From Pseudomonas sp. TH41 (lineage in GTDB: Bacteria; Pseudomonadota; Gammaproteobacteria; Pseudomonadales; Pseudomonadaceae), in assembly GCF_016650695.1 (NCBI RefSeq), contig NZ_JAEKFH010000003.1, forward strand, positions 1,198,001 through 1,262,000: a stretch of DNA of 64,000 nt. Reading direction: 5' to 3'. How positions within the stretch are numbered: position 1 is the stretch's first letter; every line of letters begins with the position of its first letter. This document shows, in pieces, positions 46,041 to 57,200 of this stretch. The notes under the pieces were generated by a model. That model did not search any database and was not told the origin of the DNA. It saw only the letters and a list, made by a program, of their open reading frames with translations. The position numbers and the translations under genes are program-made.

Positions 46041-47534
46041 ATGAAACCATCGCTAGTCTTGAGAATGGGCCAGCAGCTGACGATGACACCGCAGCTGCAA
46101 CAGGCCATCCGCCTGCTCCAATTGTCGACCCTGGACCTGCAACAGGAAATCCAGGAGGCCTTGGAGTCCAATCCGATGCTCGAACGCCAGGAAGAAGGCG
46201 ACGACTTCGATAATGCCGACCCCTTGGCTGACAAAGCCGAACAGCAACCCAACGCCGATGTTTCGGAACCCTCCTACCAGGAAACCGCCCCGACGGTGGA
46301 TAACCTCGAGGAAGGTGACTGGAACGAGCGCATCCCCAACGAACTTCCCGTCGACACCGCGTGGGAAGATGTCTACCAGACCAGCGCCAGCAGCCTGCCA
46401 AGCAACGATGACGACGAGTGGGATTTCACCACCCGCACATCGGCCGGCGAAAGCCTGCAAAGCCATTTGCTGTGGCAACTGAATCTGGCACCGATGTCCG
46501 ACACCGATCGCCTGATTGGCGTCACCCTGATCGACTGCATCAACAATCAGGGCTACCTGGACGAAACGCTCGAGGAAATCCTCGAAGCCTTCGATCCGGA
46601 ACTGGACATCGAACTGGACGAAATCGAAGCCGTCCTGCACCGCATCCAGCAATTCGAACCCGCCGGCATCGGCGCCCGCAACCTGGGTGAATGCCTGCTG
46701 CTGCAACTGCGCCAGTTGCCGGCCAAGACGCCTTGGCTGGCCGAGGCCAAGCGCCTGGTCACCGACTACATCGACTTGCTCGGCAGCCGCGACTACAGCC
46801 AGCTGATGCGCCGCATGAAGCTCAAGGAAGATGAACTGCGCCAGGTCATCGAGCTGGTTCAGAGCCTCAACCCGCGCCCAGGCTCTCAGATCGAGTCCAG
46901 TGAAGCCGAATACGTCGTTCCCGACGTGATCGTGCGCAAGGACAACGAGCGCTGGCTGGTGGAGCTGAACCAGGAGTCCGTGCCACGCTTGCGGGTCAAT
47001 GCCCAATACGCCGGTTTCGTGCGCCGCGCCGACACCAGTGCCGACAACACCTTCATGCGCAATCAGTTGCAAGAGGCCCGCTGGTTTATCAAGAGCCTGC
47101 AGAGCCGCAACGAAACGCTGATGAAAGTTGCCACCCAGATCGTCGAGCATCAGCGCGGCTTCCTGGAGTACGGCGACGAAGCCATGAAACCGCTGGTCCT
47201 ACATGACATCGCCGAAGCAGTGGGCATGCACGAATCGACGATTTCACGGGTAACCACGCAAAAGTTCATGCATACCCCACGGGGCATCTATGAACTGAAA
47301 TACTTTTTTTCCAGCCACGTCAGCACTTCCGAAGGCGGTGAATGCTCGTCCACGGCGATCCGCGCGATCATCAAAAAACTGGTTGCCGCGGAAAATCAGA
47401 AAAAGCCGTTGAGTGACAGCAAGATCGCTGGTTTACTGGAGGCACAAGGCATTCAGGTGGCCCGCCGCACCGTCGCCAAGTACCGCGAATCCCTTGGGAT
47501 CGCGCCTTCGAGCGAACGCAAGCGGTTGATGTAG
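46041..47534 (+). CDS. rpoN: RNA polymerase sigma-54 factor
   Basis: A 497-residue sigma-54. Region I is Gln/Leu-rich ([20 protein letters not shown]...), region II is acidic, the core-binding domain follows, and region III has the HTH ([14 protein letters not shown]) and the RpoN box ([14 protein letters not shown]). It directs transcription from -24/-12 promoters for nitrogen use, flagella and other functions. It heads the rpoN-hpf-ptsN-rapZ-npr cluster, which links nitrogen status to PTS-type signalling. Confidence 0.97.
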   Translation: MKPSLVLRMGQQLTMTPQLQQAIRLLQLSTLDLQQEIQEALESNPMLERQEEGDDFDNADPLADKAEQQPNADVSEPSYQETAPTVDNLEEGDWNERIPNELPVDTAWEDVYQTSASSLPSNDDDEWDFTTRTSAGESLQSHLLWQLNLAPMSDTDRLIGVTLIDCINNQGYLDETLEEILEAFDPELDIELDEIEAVLHRIQQFEPAGIGARNLGECLLLQLRQLPAKTPWLAEAKRLVTDYIDLLGSRDYSQLMRRMKLKEDELRQVIELVQSLNPRPGSQIESSEAEYVVPDVIVRKDNERWLVELNQESVPRLRVNAQYAGFVRRADTSADNTFMRNQLQEARWFIKSLQSRNETLMKVATQIVEHQRGFLEYGDEAMKPLVLHDIAEAVGMHESTISRVTTQKFMHTPRGIYELKYFFSSHVSTSEGGECSSTAIRAIIKKLVAAENQKKPLSDSKIAGLLEAQGIQVARRTVAKYRESLGIAPSSERKRLM

Positions 47535-47608
47535 GGCCACGCCACAGCGTTCCAGTGGCAGGCATTTCTGCCTGCCGCTTTATGCACTGGCAACGAAGGA
47601 GAAGCTGT

Positions 47609-47917
47609 ATGCAAGTCAACATCAGTGGACACCAACTGGAAGTGACCGAACCTCTTCGCACCTACATCGGCGAAAAACTTGAACGACTGGAGCGACATTT
47701 CGACAAGATCACCAACGTGCAAGTCACGATGACGGTCGAAAAGCTGAAGCAGAAAATCGAAGCCACGCTGCATATTCCCGGCAATGAAGTGGTCGCAAAC
47801 GCAGAACATACTGATATGTACGCGGCGATCGACGCATTGACCGACAAGCTGGACAAACAACTCAAAAAGCATAAGGAAAAGACCCAGAGCCTCCTCCAGG
47901 GCGCTACCGGTCGTTAA
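47609..47917 (+). CDS. hpf: Ribosome hibernation promoting factor (short HPF)
   Basis: A 102-residue short-form HPF (sigma-54 modulation protein) starting MQVNISGHQLEVTEPLRTYI, with the beta-alpha-beta fold blocks DKITNVQVTMTVEK and HTDMYAAIDALTDKLDKQ. It promotes 100S ribosome dimers in stationary phase. AAGGAG lies ahead of the ATG. It follows rpoN closely, the conserved order in gamma-proteobacteria. Confidence 0.95.
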   Translation: MQVNISGHQLEVTEPLRTYIGEKLERLERHFDKITNVQVTMTVEKLKQKIEATLHIPGNEVVANAEHTDMYAAIDALTDKLDKQLKKHKEKTQSLLQGATGR

Positions 47918-47929
47918 CACTCCCAACCC

Positions 47930-48394
47930 ATGATCCGACTTGAAAGCATCCTGACCCCCGGCCGTTCCCTCGTGAACGTGCCGGGCGGCAGTAAAAAGAA
48001 AGCCCTCGAGCAAATTGCCAACCTGATCGCCCGGGAAGTGCCGGATCTGGAGATGCAAGATGTCTTCGAGGCTCTCATTGCCCGTGAAAAACTCGGTTCC
48101 ACCGGTTTTGGCAACGGCATTGCCATCCCCCACTGTCGCCTCAAGGGCTGCAACTCGCCCATCAGCGCCCTGATGCACCTTGATGCACCCATCGATTTCG
48201 ACGCCATCGACGGCGCCCCGGTTGACCTGCTGTTCGTGCTGCTGGTCCCGCAAGCCGCCACCGATGCGCACCTGGAGCTACTGCGCCAGATCGCCAGCAT
48301 GCTCGATCGCAAGGAAGTGCGCGAAAAACTGCGCAGCGCCCCGAGCAATGAAGCCTTGTATCAGGTTGTCCTGAACGAGCAAAACGGTCAGTAA
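47930..48394 (+). CDS. ptsN: Nitrogen-PTS EIIA protein PtsN
   Basis: A 154-residue PTS EIIA-Fru-type domain. The phosphorylated His lies in [11 protein letters not shown] (near residue 68), and [15 protein letters not shown] follows. It is the end acceptor of the phosphoryl chain PtsP-NPr-PtsN, regulating potassium transport, carbon storage and sigma-54-dependent genes rather than sugar uptake. It begins 12 bases after hpf and lies two bases ahead of rapZ. Confidence 0.95.
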   Translation: MIRLESILTPGRSLVNVPGGSKKKALEQIANLIAREVPDLEMQDVFEALIAREKLGSTGFGNGIAIPHCRLKGCNSPISALMHLDAPIDFDAIDGAPVDLLFVLLVPQAATDAHLELLRQIASMLDRKEVREKLRSAPSNEALYQVVLNEQNGQ

Positions 48395-48396
48395 TC

Positions 48397-49254
48397 ATGC
48401 GCTTGATCATTGTCAGCGGCCGTTCCGGCTCAGGTAAAAGCACCGCACTCGATGTCCTCGAGGACAGCGGTTACTACTGCATCGACAACCTGCCTGCCGG
48501 CCTGCTGCCGGAGTTGGCCGAGCGCGCGCTGATTCACACCGAACTGGCGCAACCGCTGGTTGCCGTATCCATCGATGCGCGTAACTTGCCAAGCCATCTC
48601 ACGCGGTTTCCTGAGCTGCTGGAAGAAGTCCGCGCCCGGCATATCCAGTGTGATGTCTTGTACCTGGACGCCGACGAAGAAACCTTGCTCAAACGGTTCT
48701 CGGAAACCCGCCGTCGCCACCCACTGACCAGCGCCAATCGCTCGCTGGCCGAAGCGATCGACGACGAAGCCACCTTGCTCGGGCCGATCGCCGACCTTGC
48801 CGATCTCAAGGTAAACACCACCAACCTGAACCTGTATCAGCTGCGCGATACCATCAAGCTGCGCCTGCTGAACCAACCGGAACCCGGTACTGCGTTTTTG
48901 GTGGAGTCATTCGGGTTCAAGCGTGGCATGCCGGTAGACGCTGACCTGGTGTTCGACGTGCGTTGCCTGCCCAATCCCTACTGGAAGCCGGAGCTGCGCG
49001 CGCAGTCCGGGCTTGATCAAGCGGTTGCCGAGTACCTGGCAGCACAACCGGATGTCGAAGAGATGTTCCAGGACATTTCCACCTATCTGCTCAAGTGGTT
49101 GCCACGCTTTGCCGCCAGCAACCGCGCGTATGTCACCATTGCCATTGGCTGTACCGGCGGGCATCACCGGTCCGTCTACCTGACCGAGCGCCTGGGCCAG
49201 GTCCTGCAAAAAACCCTGAAGAACGTCCAGGTCCGCCACCGCGACCTCAGCTAA
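48397..49254 (+). CDS. rapZ: RNase adapter protein RapZ
   Basis: A 285-residue protein. The N-terminal P-loop is [13 protein letters not shown], followed by a Walker B-like [14 protein letters not shown]; the C-terminal domain has [22 protein letters not shown] and the phosphosugar/RNA-binding [12 protein letters not shown]. In enterobacteria it senses glucosamine-6-phosphate and guides RNase E to the GlmZ sRNA; the Pseudomonas target is less clear. It sits between ptsN and npr. Confidence 0.95.
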   Translation: MRLIIVSGRSGSGKSTALDVLEDSGYYCIDNLPAGLLPELAERALIHTELAQPLVAVSIDARNLPSHLTRFPELLEEVRARHIQCDVLYLDADEETLLKRFSETRRRHPLTSANRSLAEAIDDEATLLGPIADLADLKVNTTNLNLYQLRDTIKLRLLNQPEPGTAFLVESFGFKRGMPVDADLVFDVRCLPNPYWKPELRAQSGLDQAVAEYLAAQPDVEEMFQDISTYLLKWLPRFAASNRAYVTIAIGCTGGHHRSVYLTERLGQVLQKTLKNVQVRHRDLS

Positions 49255-49269
49255 AGGATTCACACCGCG

Positions 49270-49542
49270 ATGCCTGCTCTGGAAATTGAAATCATCAACA
49301 AGCTGGGCCTGCATGCCCGCGCTTCCGCAAAATTCGTGGGTGTGGCGGGCCAGTTCCCGTGCCAGATCAGAGCCGGACGTACGCCTGAATCCATGGTCGA
49401 CGGGAAAAGCATCATGGCCATGATGATGCTGGCCGCGGGTAAAGGCACCAAAATCCATCTGAGCACAGAAGGCGAGCAGGAGAAGGAAGCGCTCGATGCG
49501 CTGGTGGTGTTGATCAACAACTTTTTCGACGAAGGCGAGTAA
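49270..49542 (+). CDS. ptsO: Phosphocarrier protein NPr (PtsO)
   Basis: A 90-residue HPr-like protein. The phosphorylated His is in LGLHARASAKFV (near residue 16), and the regulatory helix region is GKSIMAMMMLAAGKGT. It passes phosphate from PtsP to PtsN in the nitrogen PTS. It is the last gene of the rpoN cluster, with a REP element overlapping the spacer just after its stop and a terminator beyond it. Confidence 0.95.
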   Translation: MPALEIEIINKLGLHARASAKFVGVAGQFPCQIRAGRTPESMVDGKSIMAMMMLAAGKGTKIHLSTEGEQEKEALDALVVLINNFFDEGE

Positions 49543-49543
49543 T

Positions 49544-49612
49544 GATCAAAAGATCGCAGCTATGGGATCGTGTTCCTCTGTAGGAGCTGCCGCAGGCTGC
49601 GATCTTTTGATC
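49544..49612. repeat. REP element with 17-bp perfect inverted ends (GAGCTGCCGCAGGCTGCGATC family)
   Basis: GATCAAAAGATCGCAGC (49544-49560) pairs exactly with GCTGCGATCTTTTGATC (49596-49612). Only the right half keeps the full TAGGAGCTGCCGCAGGCTGC core, so this is an incomplete REPIN directly after the npr stop. Confidence 0.88.
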
Positions 49613-49617
49613 TTTAA

Positions 49618-49655
49618 AAAAAGGCGCGCCACCCATTCGGATGGCACGCCTTTTT
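49618..49655. terminator. Bidirectional intrinsic terminator between npr and pmbA
   Basis: AAAAAGGCG at the left pairs with CGCCTTTTT at the right, with an inner GCCACCC/GGATGGC-type stem around ATTC. It separates the convergent npr and pmbA genes. Confidence 0.88.
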
Positions 49656-49671
49656 GTTTAACGGTCCGAAT

Positions 49672-51018
49672 TCAACTACCCGCCACCGTCATCCGCTCGA
49701 TCAACACCGAGCCAGTGCGAATGTTGCTGCGCAATTCCAGGTCATTACCCACCGCAACGATCTGCTTGAACATGTCGCGCATGTTGCCAGCAATGGTCAC
49801 TTCCTGGACCGCGAACTGGATTTCGCCGTTCTCGACCCAGTAACCCGCCGCGCCACGGGAATAATCGCCGGTGACCATGTTCAGTCCCTGGCCCATCAGT
49901 TCGGTGACCAGCAAACCGCGCCCCATGCGACGCAGCAAGGCGGCCTGGTCTTCATCGCCATGGGTAACAAACAGGTTGTGTACGCCGCCAGCGTTTGCGG
50001 TGCTCGGCATGCCAAGTTTGCGACCGGAATAGGTGCCAAGGATGTAGGAGACCAACTCACCCTTTTCGACAAACGGCTTGGCGTAGGTCGCCAGACCATC
50101 GCCATCGAACGCCGAACTGCCCATGGCGCGCATCAAGTGTGGACGCTCATCGATGGTCAGCCATTCCGGAAACAGTTTCTGCCCCAGAGTACCCTCAAGG
50201 AACGACGATTTCCGATACAGACTGCCGCCAGAGATCGCCGAAAGGAAACTGCCAAACAAACCGCCGGCCAGTTCCGCCGAAAACAGCACCGGCACTTCAC
50301 AGGTGGGCACCGGACGCGCGCCCAGACGGCTCGCCGCCCGTTGCGCGGCACGCTGGCCGATGCTCACCGGATCGGCCAACAAGTTGCCCTGACGGTTTAC
50401 GTCATACCAGTAATCGCGCTGCATCTGCCCGTCGGCTTCAGCAATCATCACGCAGCTGAGGCTGTGACGGGTTGACGCGTAACCGCCGATAAAGCCGTGG
50501 CTATTGCCGTAAACGCGACAGCCCTGGTGGGTGCTGAGGGTGGTGCCATCGGCGTTCTTGATCCGGCTGTCAGTGGCAAACGCCGCCGCTTCACACGCCA
50601 GAGCCTGCTCGATGGCTTGTTCCGGGGTGATGTCCCATTGGTGGAACAGGTCGAAATCCTGTAGGTCCTTGGCCATCAATGCAGCATCTGCCAGGCCCGA
50701 AGCCTCATCTTCAGACGTGTGCTTGGCGATGGCCAGCGCGGCGGCGACGGTTTCGCGAATCGCCTCCGGGCCACTGGCCGACGTGCTGGCCGACCCTTTG
50801 CGCTGACCGACATACAAGGTGATGCCAAAGCCCTGATCACGGTTGAATTCGACGGTTTCGACTTCACGTTGACGCACCGAGGTCGACAGGCCCTGCTCCA
50901 GAGACACTGCTACTTCGCAGGCACTGGCACCCTGGCGTTTGGCTTCAGCGATGATTTGCTCGACTTGTTCTTGCAGTGCCGGCAACGCTTGTGGGCCGAC
51001 GCTTTCAACTGCACTCAT
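49672..51018 (-). CDS. pmbA: Metalloprotease PmbA (TldE)
   Basis: A 448-residue PmbA/TldE protein, partner of TldD. It shows VEFNRDQGFGITLYVGQRKGSA-type blocks, FSAELAGGLFGSFLSAISG and EWLTIDERPHLMRAMGS, but not the HExxxH of TldD, as expected for the non-catalytic subunit. The heterodimer degrades unfolded peptides (CcdA) and matures peptide antibiotics such as microcin B17. The ATG at 51018 with GGAGAACAGC upstream is preferred to a GTG four codons earlier. It is divergent from darP. Confidence 0.94.
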   Translation of the reverse strand: MSAVESVGPQALPALQEQVEQIIAEAKRQGASACEVAVSLEQGLSTSVRQREVETVEFNRDQGFGITLYVGQRKGSASTSASGPEAIRETVAAALAIAKHTSEDEASGLADAALMAKDLQDFDLFHQWDITPEQAIEQALACEAAAFATDSRIKNADGTTLSTHQGCRVYGNSHGFIGGYASTRHSLSCVMIAEADGQMQRDYWYDVNRQGNLLADPVSIGQRAAQRAASRLGARPVPTCEVPVLFSAELAGGLFGSFLSAISGGSLYRKSSFLEGTLGQKLFPEWLTIDERPHLMRAMGSSAFDGDGLATYAKPFVEKGELVSYILGTYSGRKLGMPSTANAGGVHNLFVTHGDEDQAALLRRMGRGLLVTELMGQGLNMVTGDYSRGAAGYWVENGEIQFAVQEVTIAGNMRDMFKQIVAVGNDLELRSNIRTGSVLIERMTVAGS

Positions 51019-51126
51019 GCTGTTCTCCACTCAAATTCTGCTTTCGGTTAAGGTCATCGAGCGACCGGGCCGGACAAGCGGCCCCCGACTGGTTATCATG
51101 GCGGCGTTTCTTTGCGGACGGCCACC

Positions 51127-51651
51127 ATGGTTGATTCTTACGACGACTCCCTCGATACGGGAGAAAAAAGCAAATCCCAGGTTAAACGCGAGCTACATGC
51201 TCTGGTTGACCTCGGCGAGCGCCTTACAACACTCAAGCCTGACTTGCTGGCAAAACTGCCGTTGACCGACGCTTTGCGCCGGGCCCTGGCCGATGCCTCC
51301 AAGCACACCGCGAATATCGCGCGTAAACGGCACCTCATGTTCATCGGCAAACTGATGCGCGATCAGGACACTGACGCCATTCTGACGTTGCTCGATCAAC
51401 TCGATGCCTCCACCCGGCAGTACAACGAACGTTTCCACGGCCTGGAACGCTGGCGTGATCGCTTGATCGCAGGCGACGATGCCGTCCTGGAGAAGTTCGT
51501 TGTCGACTACCCGGAGGCCGATCGTCAGCAATTGCGCTCCCTGATCCGTCAGGCCCAGCACGAACTGGCGACCAACAAGCCACCGGCATCGAGCCGTAAA
51601 ATCTTCAAGTACATCCGTGAGCTGGACGAGACTCAACGCGGTCTGCGTTAA
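51127..51651 (+). CDS. darP: Ribosome biogenesis factor DarP (YjgA, DUF615)
   Basis: A 174-residue DUF615/YjgA protein: [19 protein letters not shown] near the N terminus, [20 protein letters not shown] in the middle and [13 protein letters not shown] at the end are family hallmarks. It is helical and basic, associates with the 50S precursor and aids late assembly. It lies between pmbA and tldD, transcribed away from pmbA. The ATG at 51127 is the family start. Confidence 0.94.
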   Translation: MVDSYDDSLDTGEKSKSQVKRELHALVDLGERLTTLKPDLLAKLPLTDALRRALADASKHTANIARKRHLMFIGKLMRDQDTDAILTLLDQLDASTRQYNERFHGLERWRDRLIAGDDAVLEKFVVDYPEADRQQLRSLIRQAQHELATNKPPASSRKIFKYIRELDETQRGLR

Positions 51652-51660
51652 CGTCCCGCA

Positions 51661-51763
51661 TCCCCTGTAGGAGCTGCCGCAGGCTGCGATCTTTTGATCC
51701 TGATTCTGATTTTGTAAAATCAAAAGTCAAAAGATCGCAGCCTGCGGCAGCTCCTACAGGGGA
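51661..51763. repeat. REPIN (GAGCTGCCGCAGGCTGCGATC family)
   Basis: TCCCCTGTAGGAGCTGCCGC and its inverted partner around an AT-rich spacer; it fills almost all of the gap between the convergent darP and tldD genes and may serve as their terminator, since no other is seen. Confidence 0.93.
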
Positions 51764-51768
51764 TATCT

Positions 51769-53211
51769 TCACGATCCTGTGCCACCCACGGTGATCGCAT
51801 CAATTTTCAGGGTTGGCTGGCCGACACCGACCGGCACCGATTGCCCATCCTTGCCACACGTCCCCACACCACTGTCCAGCGCCAGATCGTTACCGACCAT
51901 CGACACCTTGCTCATGGCTTCCGGCCCGTTGCCGATCAACGTCGCGCCTTTGACCGGGGCTGTAATCTTGCCGTCTTCGATCAAATACGCCTCGCTGGTG
52001 GAGAACACAAACTTGCCGCTGGTAATGTCTACCTGACCGCCACCGAGGTTGGCGCAGTAGATGCCGCGTTTTACCGAGGCGATGATTTCCGCCGGATCAC
52101 TTTCGCCCGCGAGCATGTAGGTGTTGGTCATGCGCGGCATCGGCAGGTGCGCATAGGATTCGCGACGACCGTTGCCGGTGCGGGCCACGCCCATCAGGCG
52201 CGCGTTGAGCTTGTCCTGCATGTAGCCTTTGAGCACGCCGTTTTCGATCAGCGTAGTGCACTCGGTCGGAGTGCCTTCGTCGTCGACGCTCAGCGAGCCA
52301 CGGCGCCCGGCGAGGGTGCCGTCATCGACGATGGTGCAGAGCTTGGACGCAACCATCTCGCCCATCCGCCCGCTGTAGGCCGAACTGCCCTTGCGGTTGA
52401 AATCGCCTTCCAGACCGTGGCCAACCGCTTCGTGCAACAGTACGCCCGACCAGCCGGAACCTAACACCACCGGCAACGTACCGGCCGGCGCAGGAATGGC
52501 TTCAAGGTTGACCAGCGCCTGACGCAGCGCTTCACGGGCGTAGCCCATGGCGCGGTCGTCGCTGAGGAAATAGCGATAATCGGTACGACCGCCGCCGCCA
52601 TGGCCACCGCGTTCACGGCGACCGTTCTGCTCGACGATCACGCTGACGTTGAAACGTACCAGCGGCCGTACATCGGCGGCCAGGCCACCATCGGTAGACG
52701 CCACAAGGATGCGCTCCCAGACGCCGGCCATGCTCACGGTGACTTGCTGGATACGCGGGTCAAGCGCTCGCGTCGCCACGTCGATACGCTTGAGCAGCTC
52801 GACTTTCTCGGCGCGCGTCATCACCTCCAGCGGGTTATCCGGCCCGTACAACTGCGCAACATCCTGAGTAGTGAACGCCTGCACGGTGCCGTTTTGCCCG
52901 GCCCGAGAGATCGAACGCGCCGCACGAGCCGCCGCACCGAGGGCTTCGAGAGTGATCGCATTGCTGTAGGCAAAACCGGTTTTCTCACCCGATTGCGCCC
53001 GCACGCCGACACCTTGGTCGAGGTTGAAACTGCCCTCCTTGACGATGCCGTCTTCCAGCGCCCAGGACTCGGAAATCTGCCCCTGGAAATACAGGTCGGC
53101 GGCATCAATGCCCGGGCCGGCCAGATCACCGAGCACACCTTGCAGGCTCTCGATCGTTACGCCGCCGGGCGCCAGGAGGTGTTCACTGACTGAGGACAAC
53201 AACTCGCTCAT
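51769..53211 (-). CDS. tldD: Metalloprotease TldD
   Basis: A 480-residue TldD. The zinc-binding motif is [14 protein letters not shown] (HExxxH then a later Cys region), and [14 protein letters not shown] and [17 protein letters not shown] segments follow. It is the catalytic subunit that works with PmbA/TldE on unfolded peptides. It overlaps nothing; the carbon-nitrogen hydrolase gene lies 18 bases upstream in the same direction, and yhdP precedes it, the conserved Pseudomonas order. Confidence 0.95.
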   Translation of the reverse strand: MSELLSSVSEHLLAPGGVTIESLQGVLGDLAGPGIDAADLYFQGQISESWALEDGIVKEGSFNLDQGVGVRAQSGEKTGFAYSNAITLEALGAAARAARSISRAGQNGTVQAFTTQDVAQLYGPDNPLEVMTRAEKVELLKRIDVATRALDPRIQQVTVSMAGVWERILVASTDGGLAADVRPLVRFNVSVIVEQNGRRERGGHGGGGRTDYRYFLSDDRAMGYAREALRQALVNLEAIPAPAGTLPVVLGSGWSGVLLHEAVGHGLEGDFNRKGSSAYSGRMGEMVASKLCTIVDDGTLAGRRGSLSVDDEGTPTECTTLIENGVLKGYMQDKLNARLMGVARTGNGRRESYAHLPMPRMTNTYMLAGESDPAEIIASVKRGIYCANLGGGQVDITSGKFVFSTSEAYLIEDGKITAPVKGATLIGNGPEAMSKVSMVGNDLALDSGVGTCGKDGQSVPVGVGQPTLKIDAITVGGTGS

Positions 53212-53229
53212 ATGCTTTACGCCTTAAAT

Positions 53230-54078
53230 TCATCGTTCTGAGGCAGGTCGCTGTGCGCCCTGCGAGAAAAAGCGCCGGTGACTGGACACCGGCATCCGCG
53301 CCCTGATCGACGCCTGTTCGCTGCTATCGCGTTCGGCCAGCAGCACGGCCTCGCCTTGGTCCTGTTGCGCCAGCACGCGCCCCCACGGGTCAATGATCGC
53401 GGCATGACCATAGGTTTCTCGTGGCCCCGGATGCGTCCCACCCTGGGCGGCCGCGAGCACATAGCATTGGGTCTCGATGGCGCGCGCGCGAATCAGCACA
53501 TCCCAATGCGCCGCGCCGGTCACCGCGGTAAAGGCCGACGGCGCGGTGATCAACTCCGCACCGGCAGCACGTAATTCGCTGTACAGCTCCGGGAAGCGCA
53601 GGTCGTAACACACCGTCAGGCCGACTCGGCCAACGGGAGTGTCCGCCACCACCACGCCACTGCCATAAGCATAGTCATCGGACTCGCGATAACGTCCACG
53701 ATTGTCCGCCACGTCTACGTCGAACAAGTGCAGCTTATCGTAGCGCGCCACTGTCTCGCCCTGATCGTTCACCAACAACGAGCAGGCGTGCACTTTGGCC
53801 GTCGGTTGATCCACCGGCGGCAACGGCAATGTGCCGGCCACTATCCATAACTTGAGGTCGCGGGCGGTCTGTTTCAACCATGGCAGGATCGGACCTTCGC
53901 CCAACGCCTCGGCGCGGCCGATGTCGGCAATGTCGCGACGGCCCATGGCGGCGAAGTTTTCCGGCAGCACGGCAAGCACAGCGCCACCGGCCGCTGCCTG
54001 CTCGAGGAGCCGACGGGCCTGGGCCAGATTGGCCAGCACATCGCTCTGGCTGACCATTTGAATCACCGCTACAGACAT
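53230..54078 (-). CDS. Carbon-nitrogen hydrolase family protein (Nit1-like amidase)
   Basis: A 282-residue nitrilase-superfamily protein. The catalytic triad is readable: Glu in AVLPENFAAMG, Lys in RYDKLHLFDVD and Cys in LTVCYDLRFPEL. The Nit1/NitFhit-branch features (GPILPWLKQTARDL and ARAIETQCYVLAAAQGG) suggest deaminated-glutathione amidase activity, a metabolite-repair role, but omega-amidase is an alternative. It lies between yhdP and tldD on the same strand. A REPIN separates it from yhdP. Confidence 0.9.
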   Translation of the reverse strand: MSVAVIQMVSQSDVLANLAQARRLLEQAAAGGAVLAVLPENFAAMGRRDIADIGRAEALGEGPILPWLKQTARDLKLWIVAGTLPLPPVDQPTAKVHACSLLVNDQGETVARYDKLHLFDVDVADNRGRYRESDDYAYGSGVVVADTPVGRVGLTVCYDLRFPELYSELRAAGAELITAPSAFTAVTGAAHWDVLIRARAIETQCYVLAAAQGGTHPGPRETYGHAAIIDPWGRVLAQQDQGEAVLLAERDSSEQASIRARMPVSSHRRFFSQGAQRPASER

Positions 54079-54158
54079 GGCGCGTTCCTTAATGGATAGG
54101 GGTCCATGCTACTCCATAGCCCTTGGGAGTGCCTTTTCAAAAAAACCTGTGATTCTTT

Positions 54159-54258
54159 TGTAGGAGCGAGCTTGCTCGCGATGGTCGCGAACGATAACGC
54201 GTGCTTGCGGGACACACGCGGTGCTCTCCGGCCCATCGCGAGCAAGCTCGCTCCTACA
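54159..54258. repeat. REPIN (GTAGGAGCGAGC family)
   Basis: TGTAGGAGCGAGCTTGCTCG and its inverted partner around a GTCGCGAACGATAACGCG spacer, between the yhdP stop and the carbon-nitrogen hydrolase gene. Confidence 0.92.
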
Positions 54259-54267
54259 CGGCAATAG

Positions 54268-57200
54268 TCAAAAAGGCTTGTCGTAGGTGATTTTCGGCTC
54301 TTTCCACGGACCTTTGACGGTGTACTTCACGGTGGCGAAACGCGCCACACTGTCGCCGATCAGCTTATCGATCAAGAACAGTGCGCCGCCGATGGCCGGC
54401 GCACCGACGATCAGCGCGGCAAGCGGCAGGTTGTTGGTCACCGGCAAGGTCACCAGCAACTTGGCATCGATCTGATCGCCTACCAGGTTCAGGGTGCCGT
54501 TGAGCTCGACATTGCTCGAAGGGCCCGTCATCTGAATCGGCTCACGGGTCACGTAAACCCCGTTGGTCCCGACGAGCAGCCCTTTAACACGGTCATAACT
54601 CAGGCCTTTGCCAAACAGGTCAGAGAAATCCAGGCGCAGACGGCGACCGATGGAGTTGAAGTTGAGCAGGCCAAACACCCGCAACGCCTGAGCGCTGCCT
54701 TCGACTTCGACAAACTGGCCTTTATTCATCGATGCATCGAGCGTCCCGGAGAAACGCTTGCTGGCCAACCAGGCCGGCGATCCGGGCCAGCGACCGTCAA
54801 CATCCATACGGAAACTTTCGCTGGTAACGCTCGGCGCAAACCCCCAGCCCTTCAGTACATCCGCGAGGTTCTTGCCGCTGATTCGACCCTTGTACCAACT
54901 GCTGGAGCTGCCAGGCACGCCTTCCCAGCCGCCACTGCCCTGCAAGAGAATGCCTTTGAGGCCCATGTCCAAATTATTGAGGGCAATACCCTTGGCGGTC
55001 GGACGAATCTTGAGCGACCAGGCGCCGACGAGGTCCTGCCCCTGAAACAGTTGATTGATGACGATATCCATCGCCGGGATCTTCGTCGGGTCCACTGTGG
55101 CCAATGGGTCCGGTGAGTTTTCATCGGCCAGGACCTTTGGGTCCGGTGCCGGCAAGCGCACGTATTGCAGATTGATCGTAATCGGCACGGCCTTCGCGTC
55201 GGGGAGGCCGACACTGCCCTTGGCCTGCTGGCTGTCGAGCTGCAACGTCCACGCGGCCGGTTTACGGGTCAACTGAACCGATGCCTGATCAAGCGTAGTG
55301 CCCAAAGCGGTGAGCTTGCCGACCTTGAGGTCCGCGCCACTGAGCAACTGCTTGGCGTTACCGCCCGGATCCTGACCGGCGTACTTGTCCACCAGGTCTT
55401 TCCACGGCCCGACATCCAGCTCCGACAGCACGCCGCGCACCCGCAAGCCTTTGCTGCCGGGCAGCACGGCACTTCCGCCGCCCAGGAACAACTCACCGCG
55501 ACCGTCGGCGAAGTTGCCCGTCGGGGCGGCAAACGTGAAGTCTGCCAGTTCGCCGTAATTGACCCAGTAGCGCCGCTCCGGCCCTTGCAGGGTCATACGG
55601 AACGTCGTGTTGCGCCCTGCATTGGCCGACATGCCAAAGGGCGCTGGCAAATCGACCACCACCCCTTTGAGGTTGGAGCTGACCATCAACTGGCTGTCGG
55701 CGCCATCCAGGTTCAGCTGGAGCTGATACGGGATCAGCCCGGAGACTGGCAATGGTTGAGTGACGCTCAACCAGTCAGTGAGTTTCTTGACCTCAACCTG
55801 ACCGGAGGCCGTGACACGGGTCTTGATGTTGCCCGCGCTGCCATCGGCGAAAATCTGTGCCGTGACGGGCTTATCGAAGGCGCGCGCGCTGATGTTCTGC
55901 CCGCTCAAGCCCTTGGCGCTGTCGAAACGGAAATCGCCCTTGAGCTGCGTCAGCTCCAGCGGTGGCTCGGCCAGCTTCAAACGCGCCTTGGCGGTCTTGA
56001 AGTCGACGAGAATCTTCGGCTGTTCGCCTTTGGCCAGTGGAATATCCAGTTTCAGCTTGCCTTGCAGATCGCCCTCGCCTTCCCACCCGGCAAATGTATC
56101 GGCAGTACCGATCGGCGCTTCCTGCAGAATTTTCAGGCCATCCCCCAAACCGCCAGCGAACGCGCCATCGAGGAACAGATGGCTACTCTGCCCGGCCGGA
56201 ACATGGGGAATGTTGACGTAAATGTCGCGAACCTGGGTATCGAGCAACTGGCCTTTGCTGGCCAGAATCCGCACGCCACTGTCTTCAACAAACACGTCAC
56301 CCGAGACTTTGCTGACATGCGGCCAGCCCGGTTGAAACGCCAGTTCGGCATCGTGAACCTTGAAGAACAGGCTGATGCTGCGGTCTGTATCTGCGGCGCC
56401 GTGGTTCAGCGAACCTTGGTACTGGAAGAACCCTTCGTCCACCGCACCTTTGAGAATCGCTGTACGCAACCATTCGTCCAATGCCGGGCTGAGAACGGCC
56501 GGAAGGTACTTGGCGGTGTAACGGCCGTCGCCGTCGACCATACCGACCCGCAGGTCCATGTAGTCTTCCTGGGTGTGATCGAAGTGCAGACGGATCAGGA
56601 AGTCGCCAGCAATCTTGCCCTCTTCGCCCAGCACCTTCAGGTACGGCGCGATCAGGGTGAAGCCTTCTTTATCGAGCTTCCAGGTCAACCGGGCATTGGC
56701 CTGAATGTATTGCCATGGCTTGGCGAAGATCGGGTCCAGATGGAGGACAAAGTCTTTGCTGTCCATGCGCAGCTCGCCCTTGCCAAGGTCACCACTGATG
56801 CTGCCGCTGACATTTCGGGCCGCCGGTGCACCGTGATAGGCATCGAAACCGACCCGATCCAGATTGGCGGCAAAGCTGAACTGGCTGTCATCGGAGGCAT
56901 TGGGCCGGATGTCGATAAGGACATTGCGCAGTCCACCCGTCACTTTCAAGTGCTCGACTGCGGTGGCAACACCCGAGGGCAGCGGCCCCAAGGCATTCAA
57001 TAGAGGCGTGAGCGGCGTGAGATCGAAGCGATCGGCTTGCAGATGCCAAAGCTCGTCTGTCTTGTCGGTGGCCAGGCTTTGTTTGAATTGCAGATGCGAT
57101 TCCCAACGGGTATCGCCGAAGTTCATGGCCAACGAATCCAGCGTCACCAGCACCCCTTCGGAACTGCGCTGGAAATAACCGTTGAGCGCCAGGTTGTTGA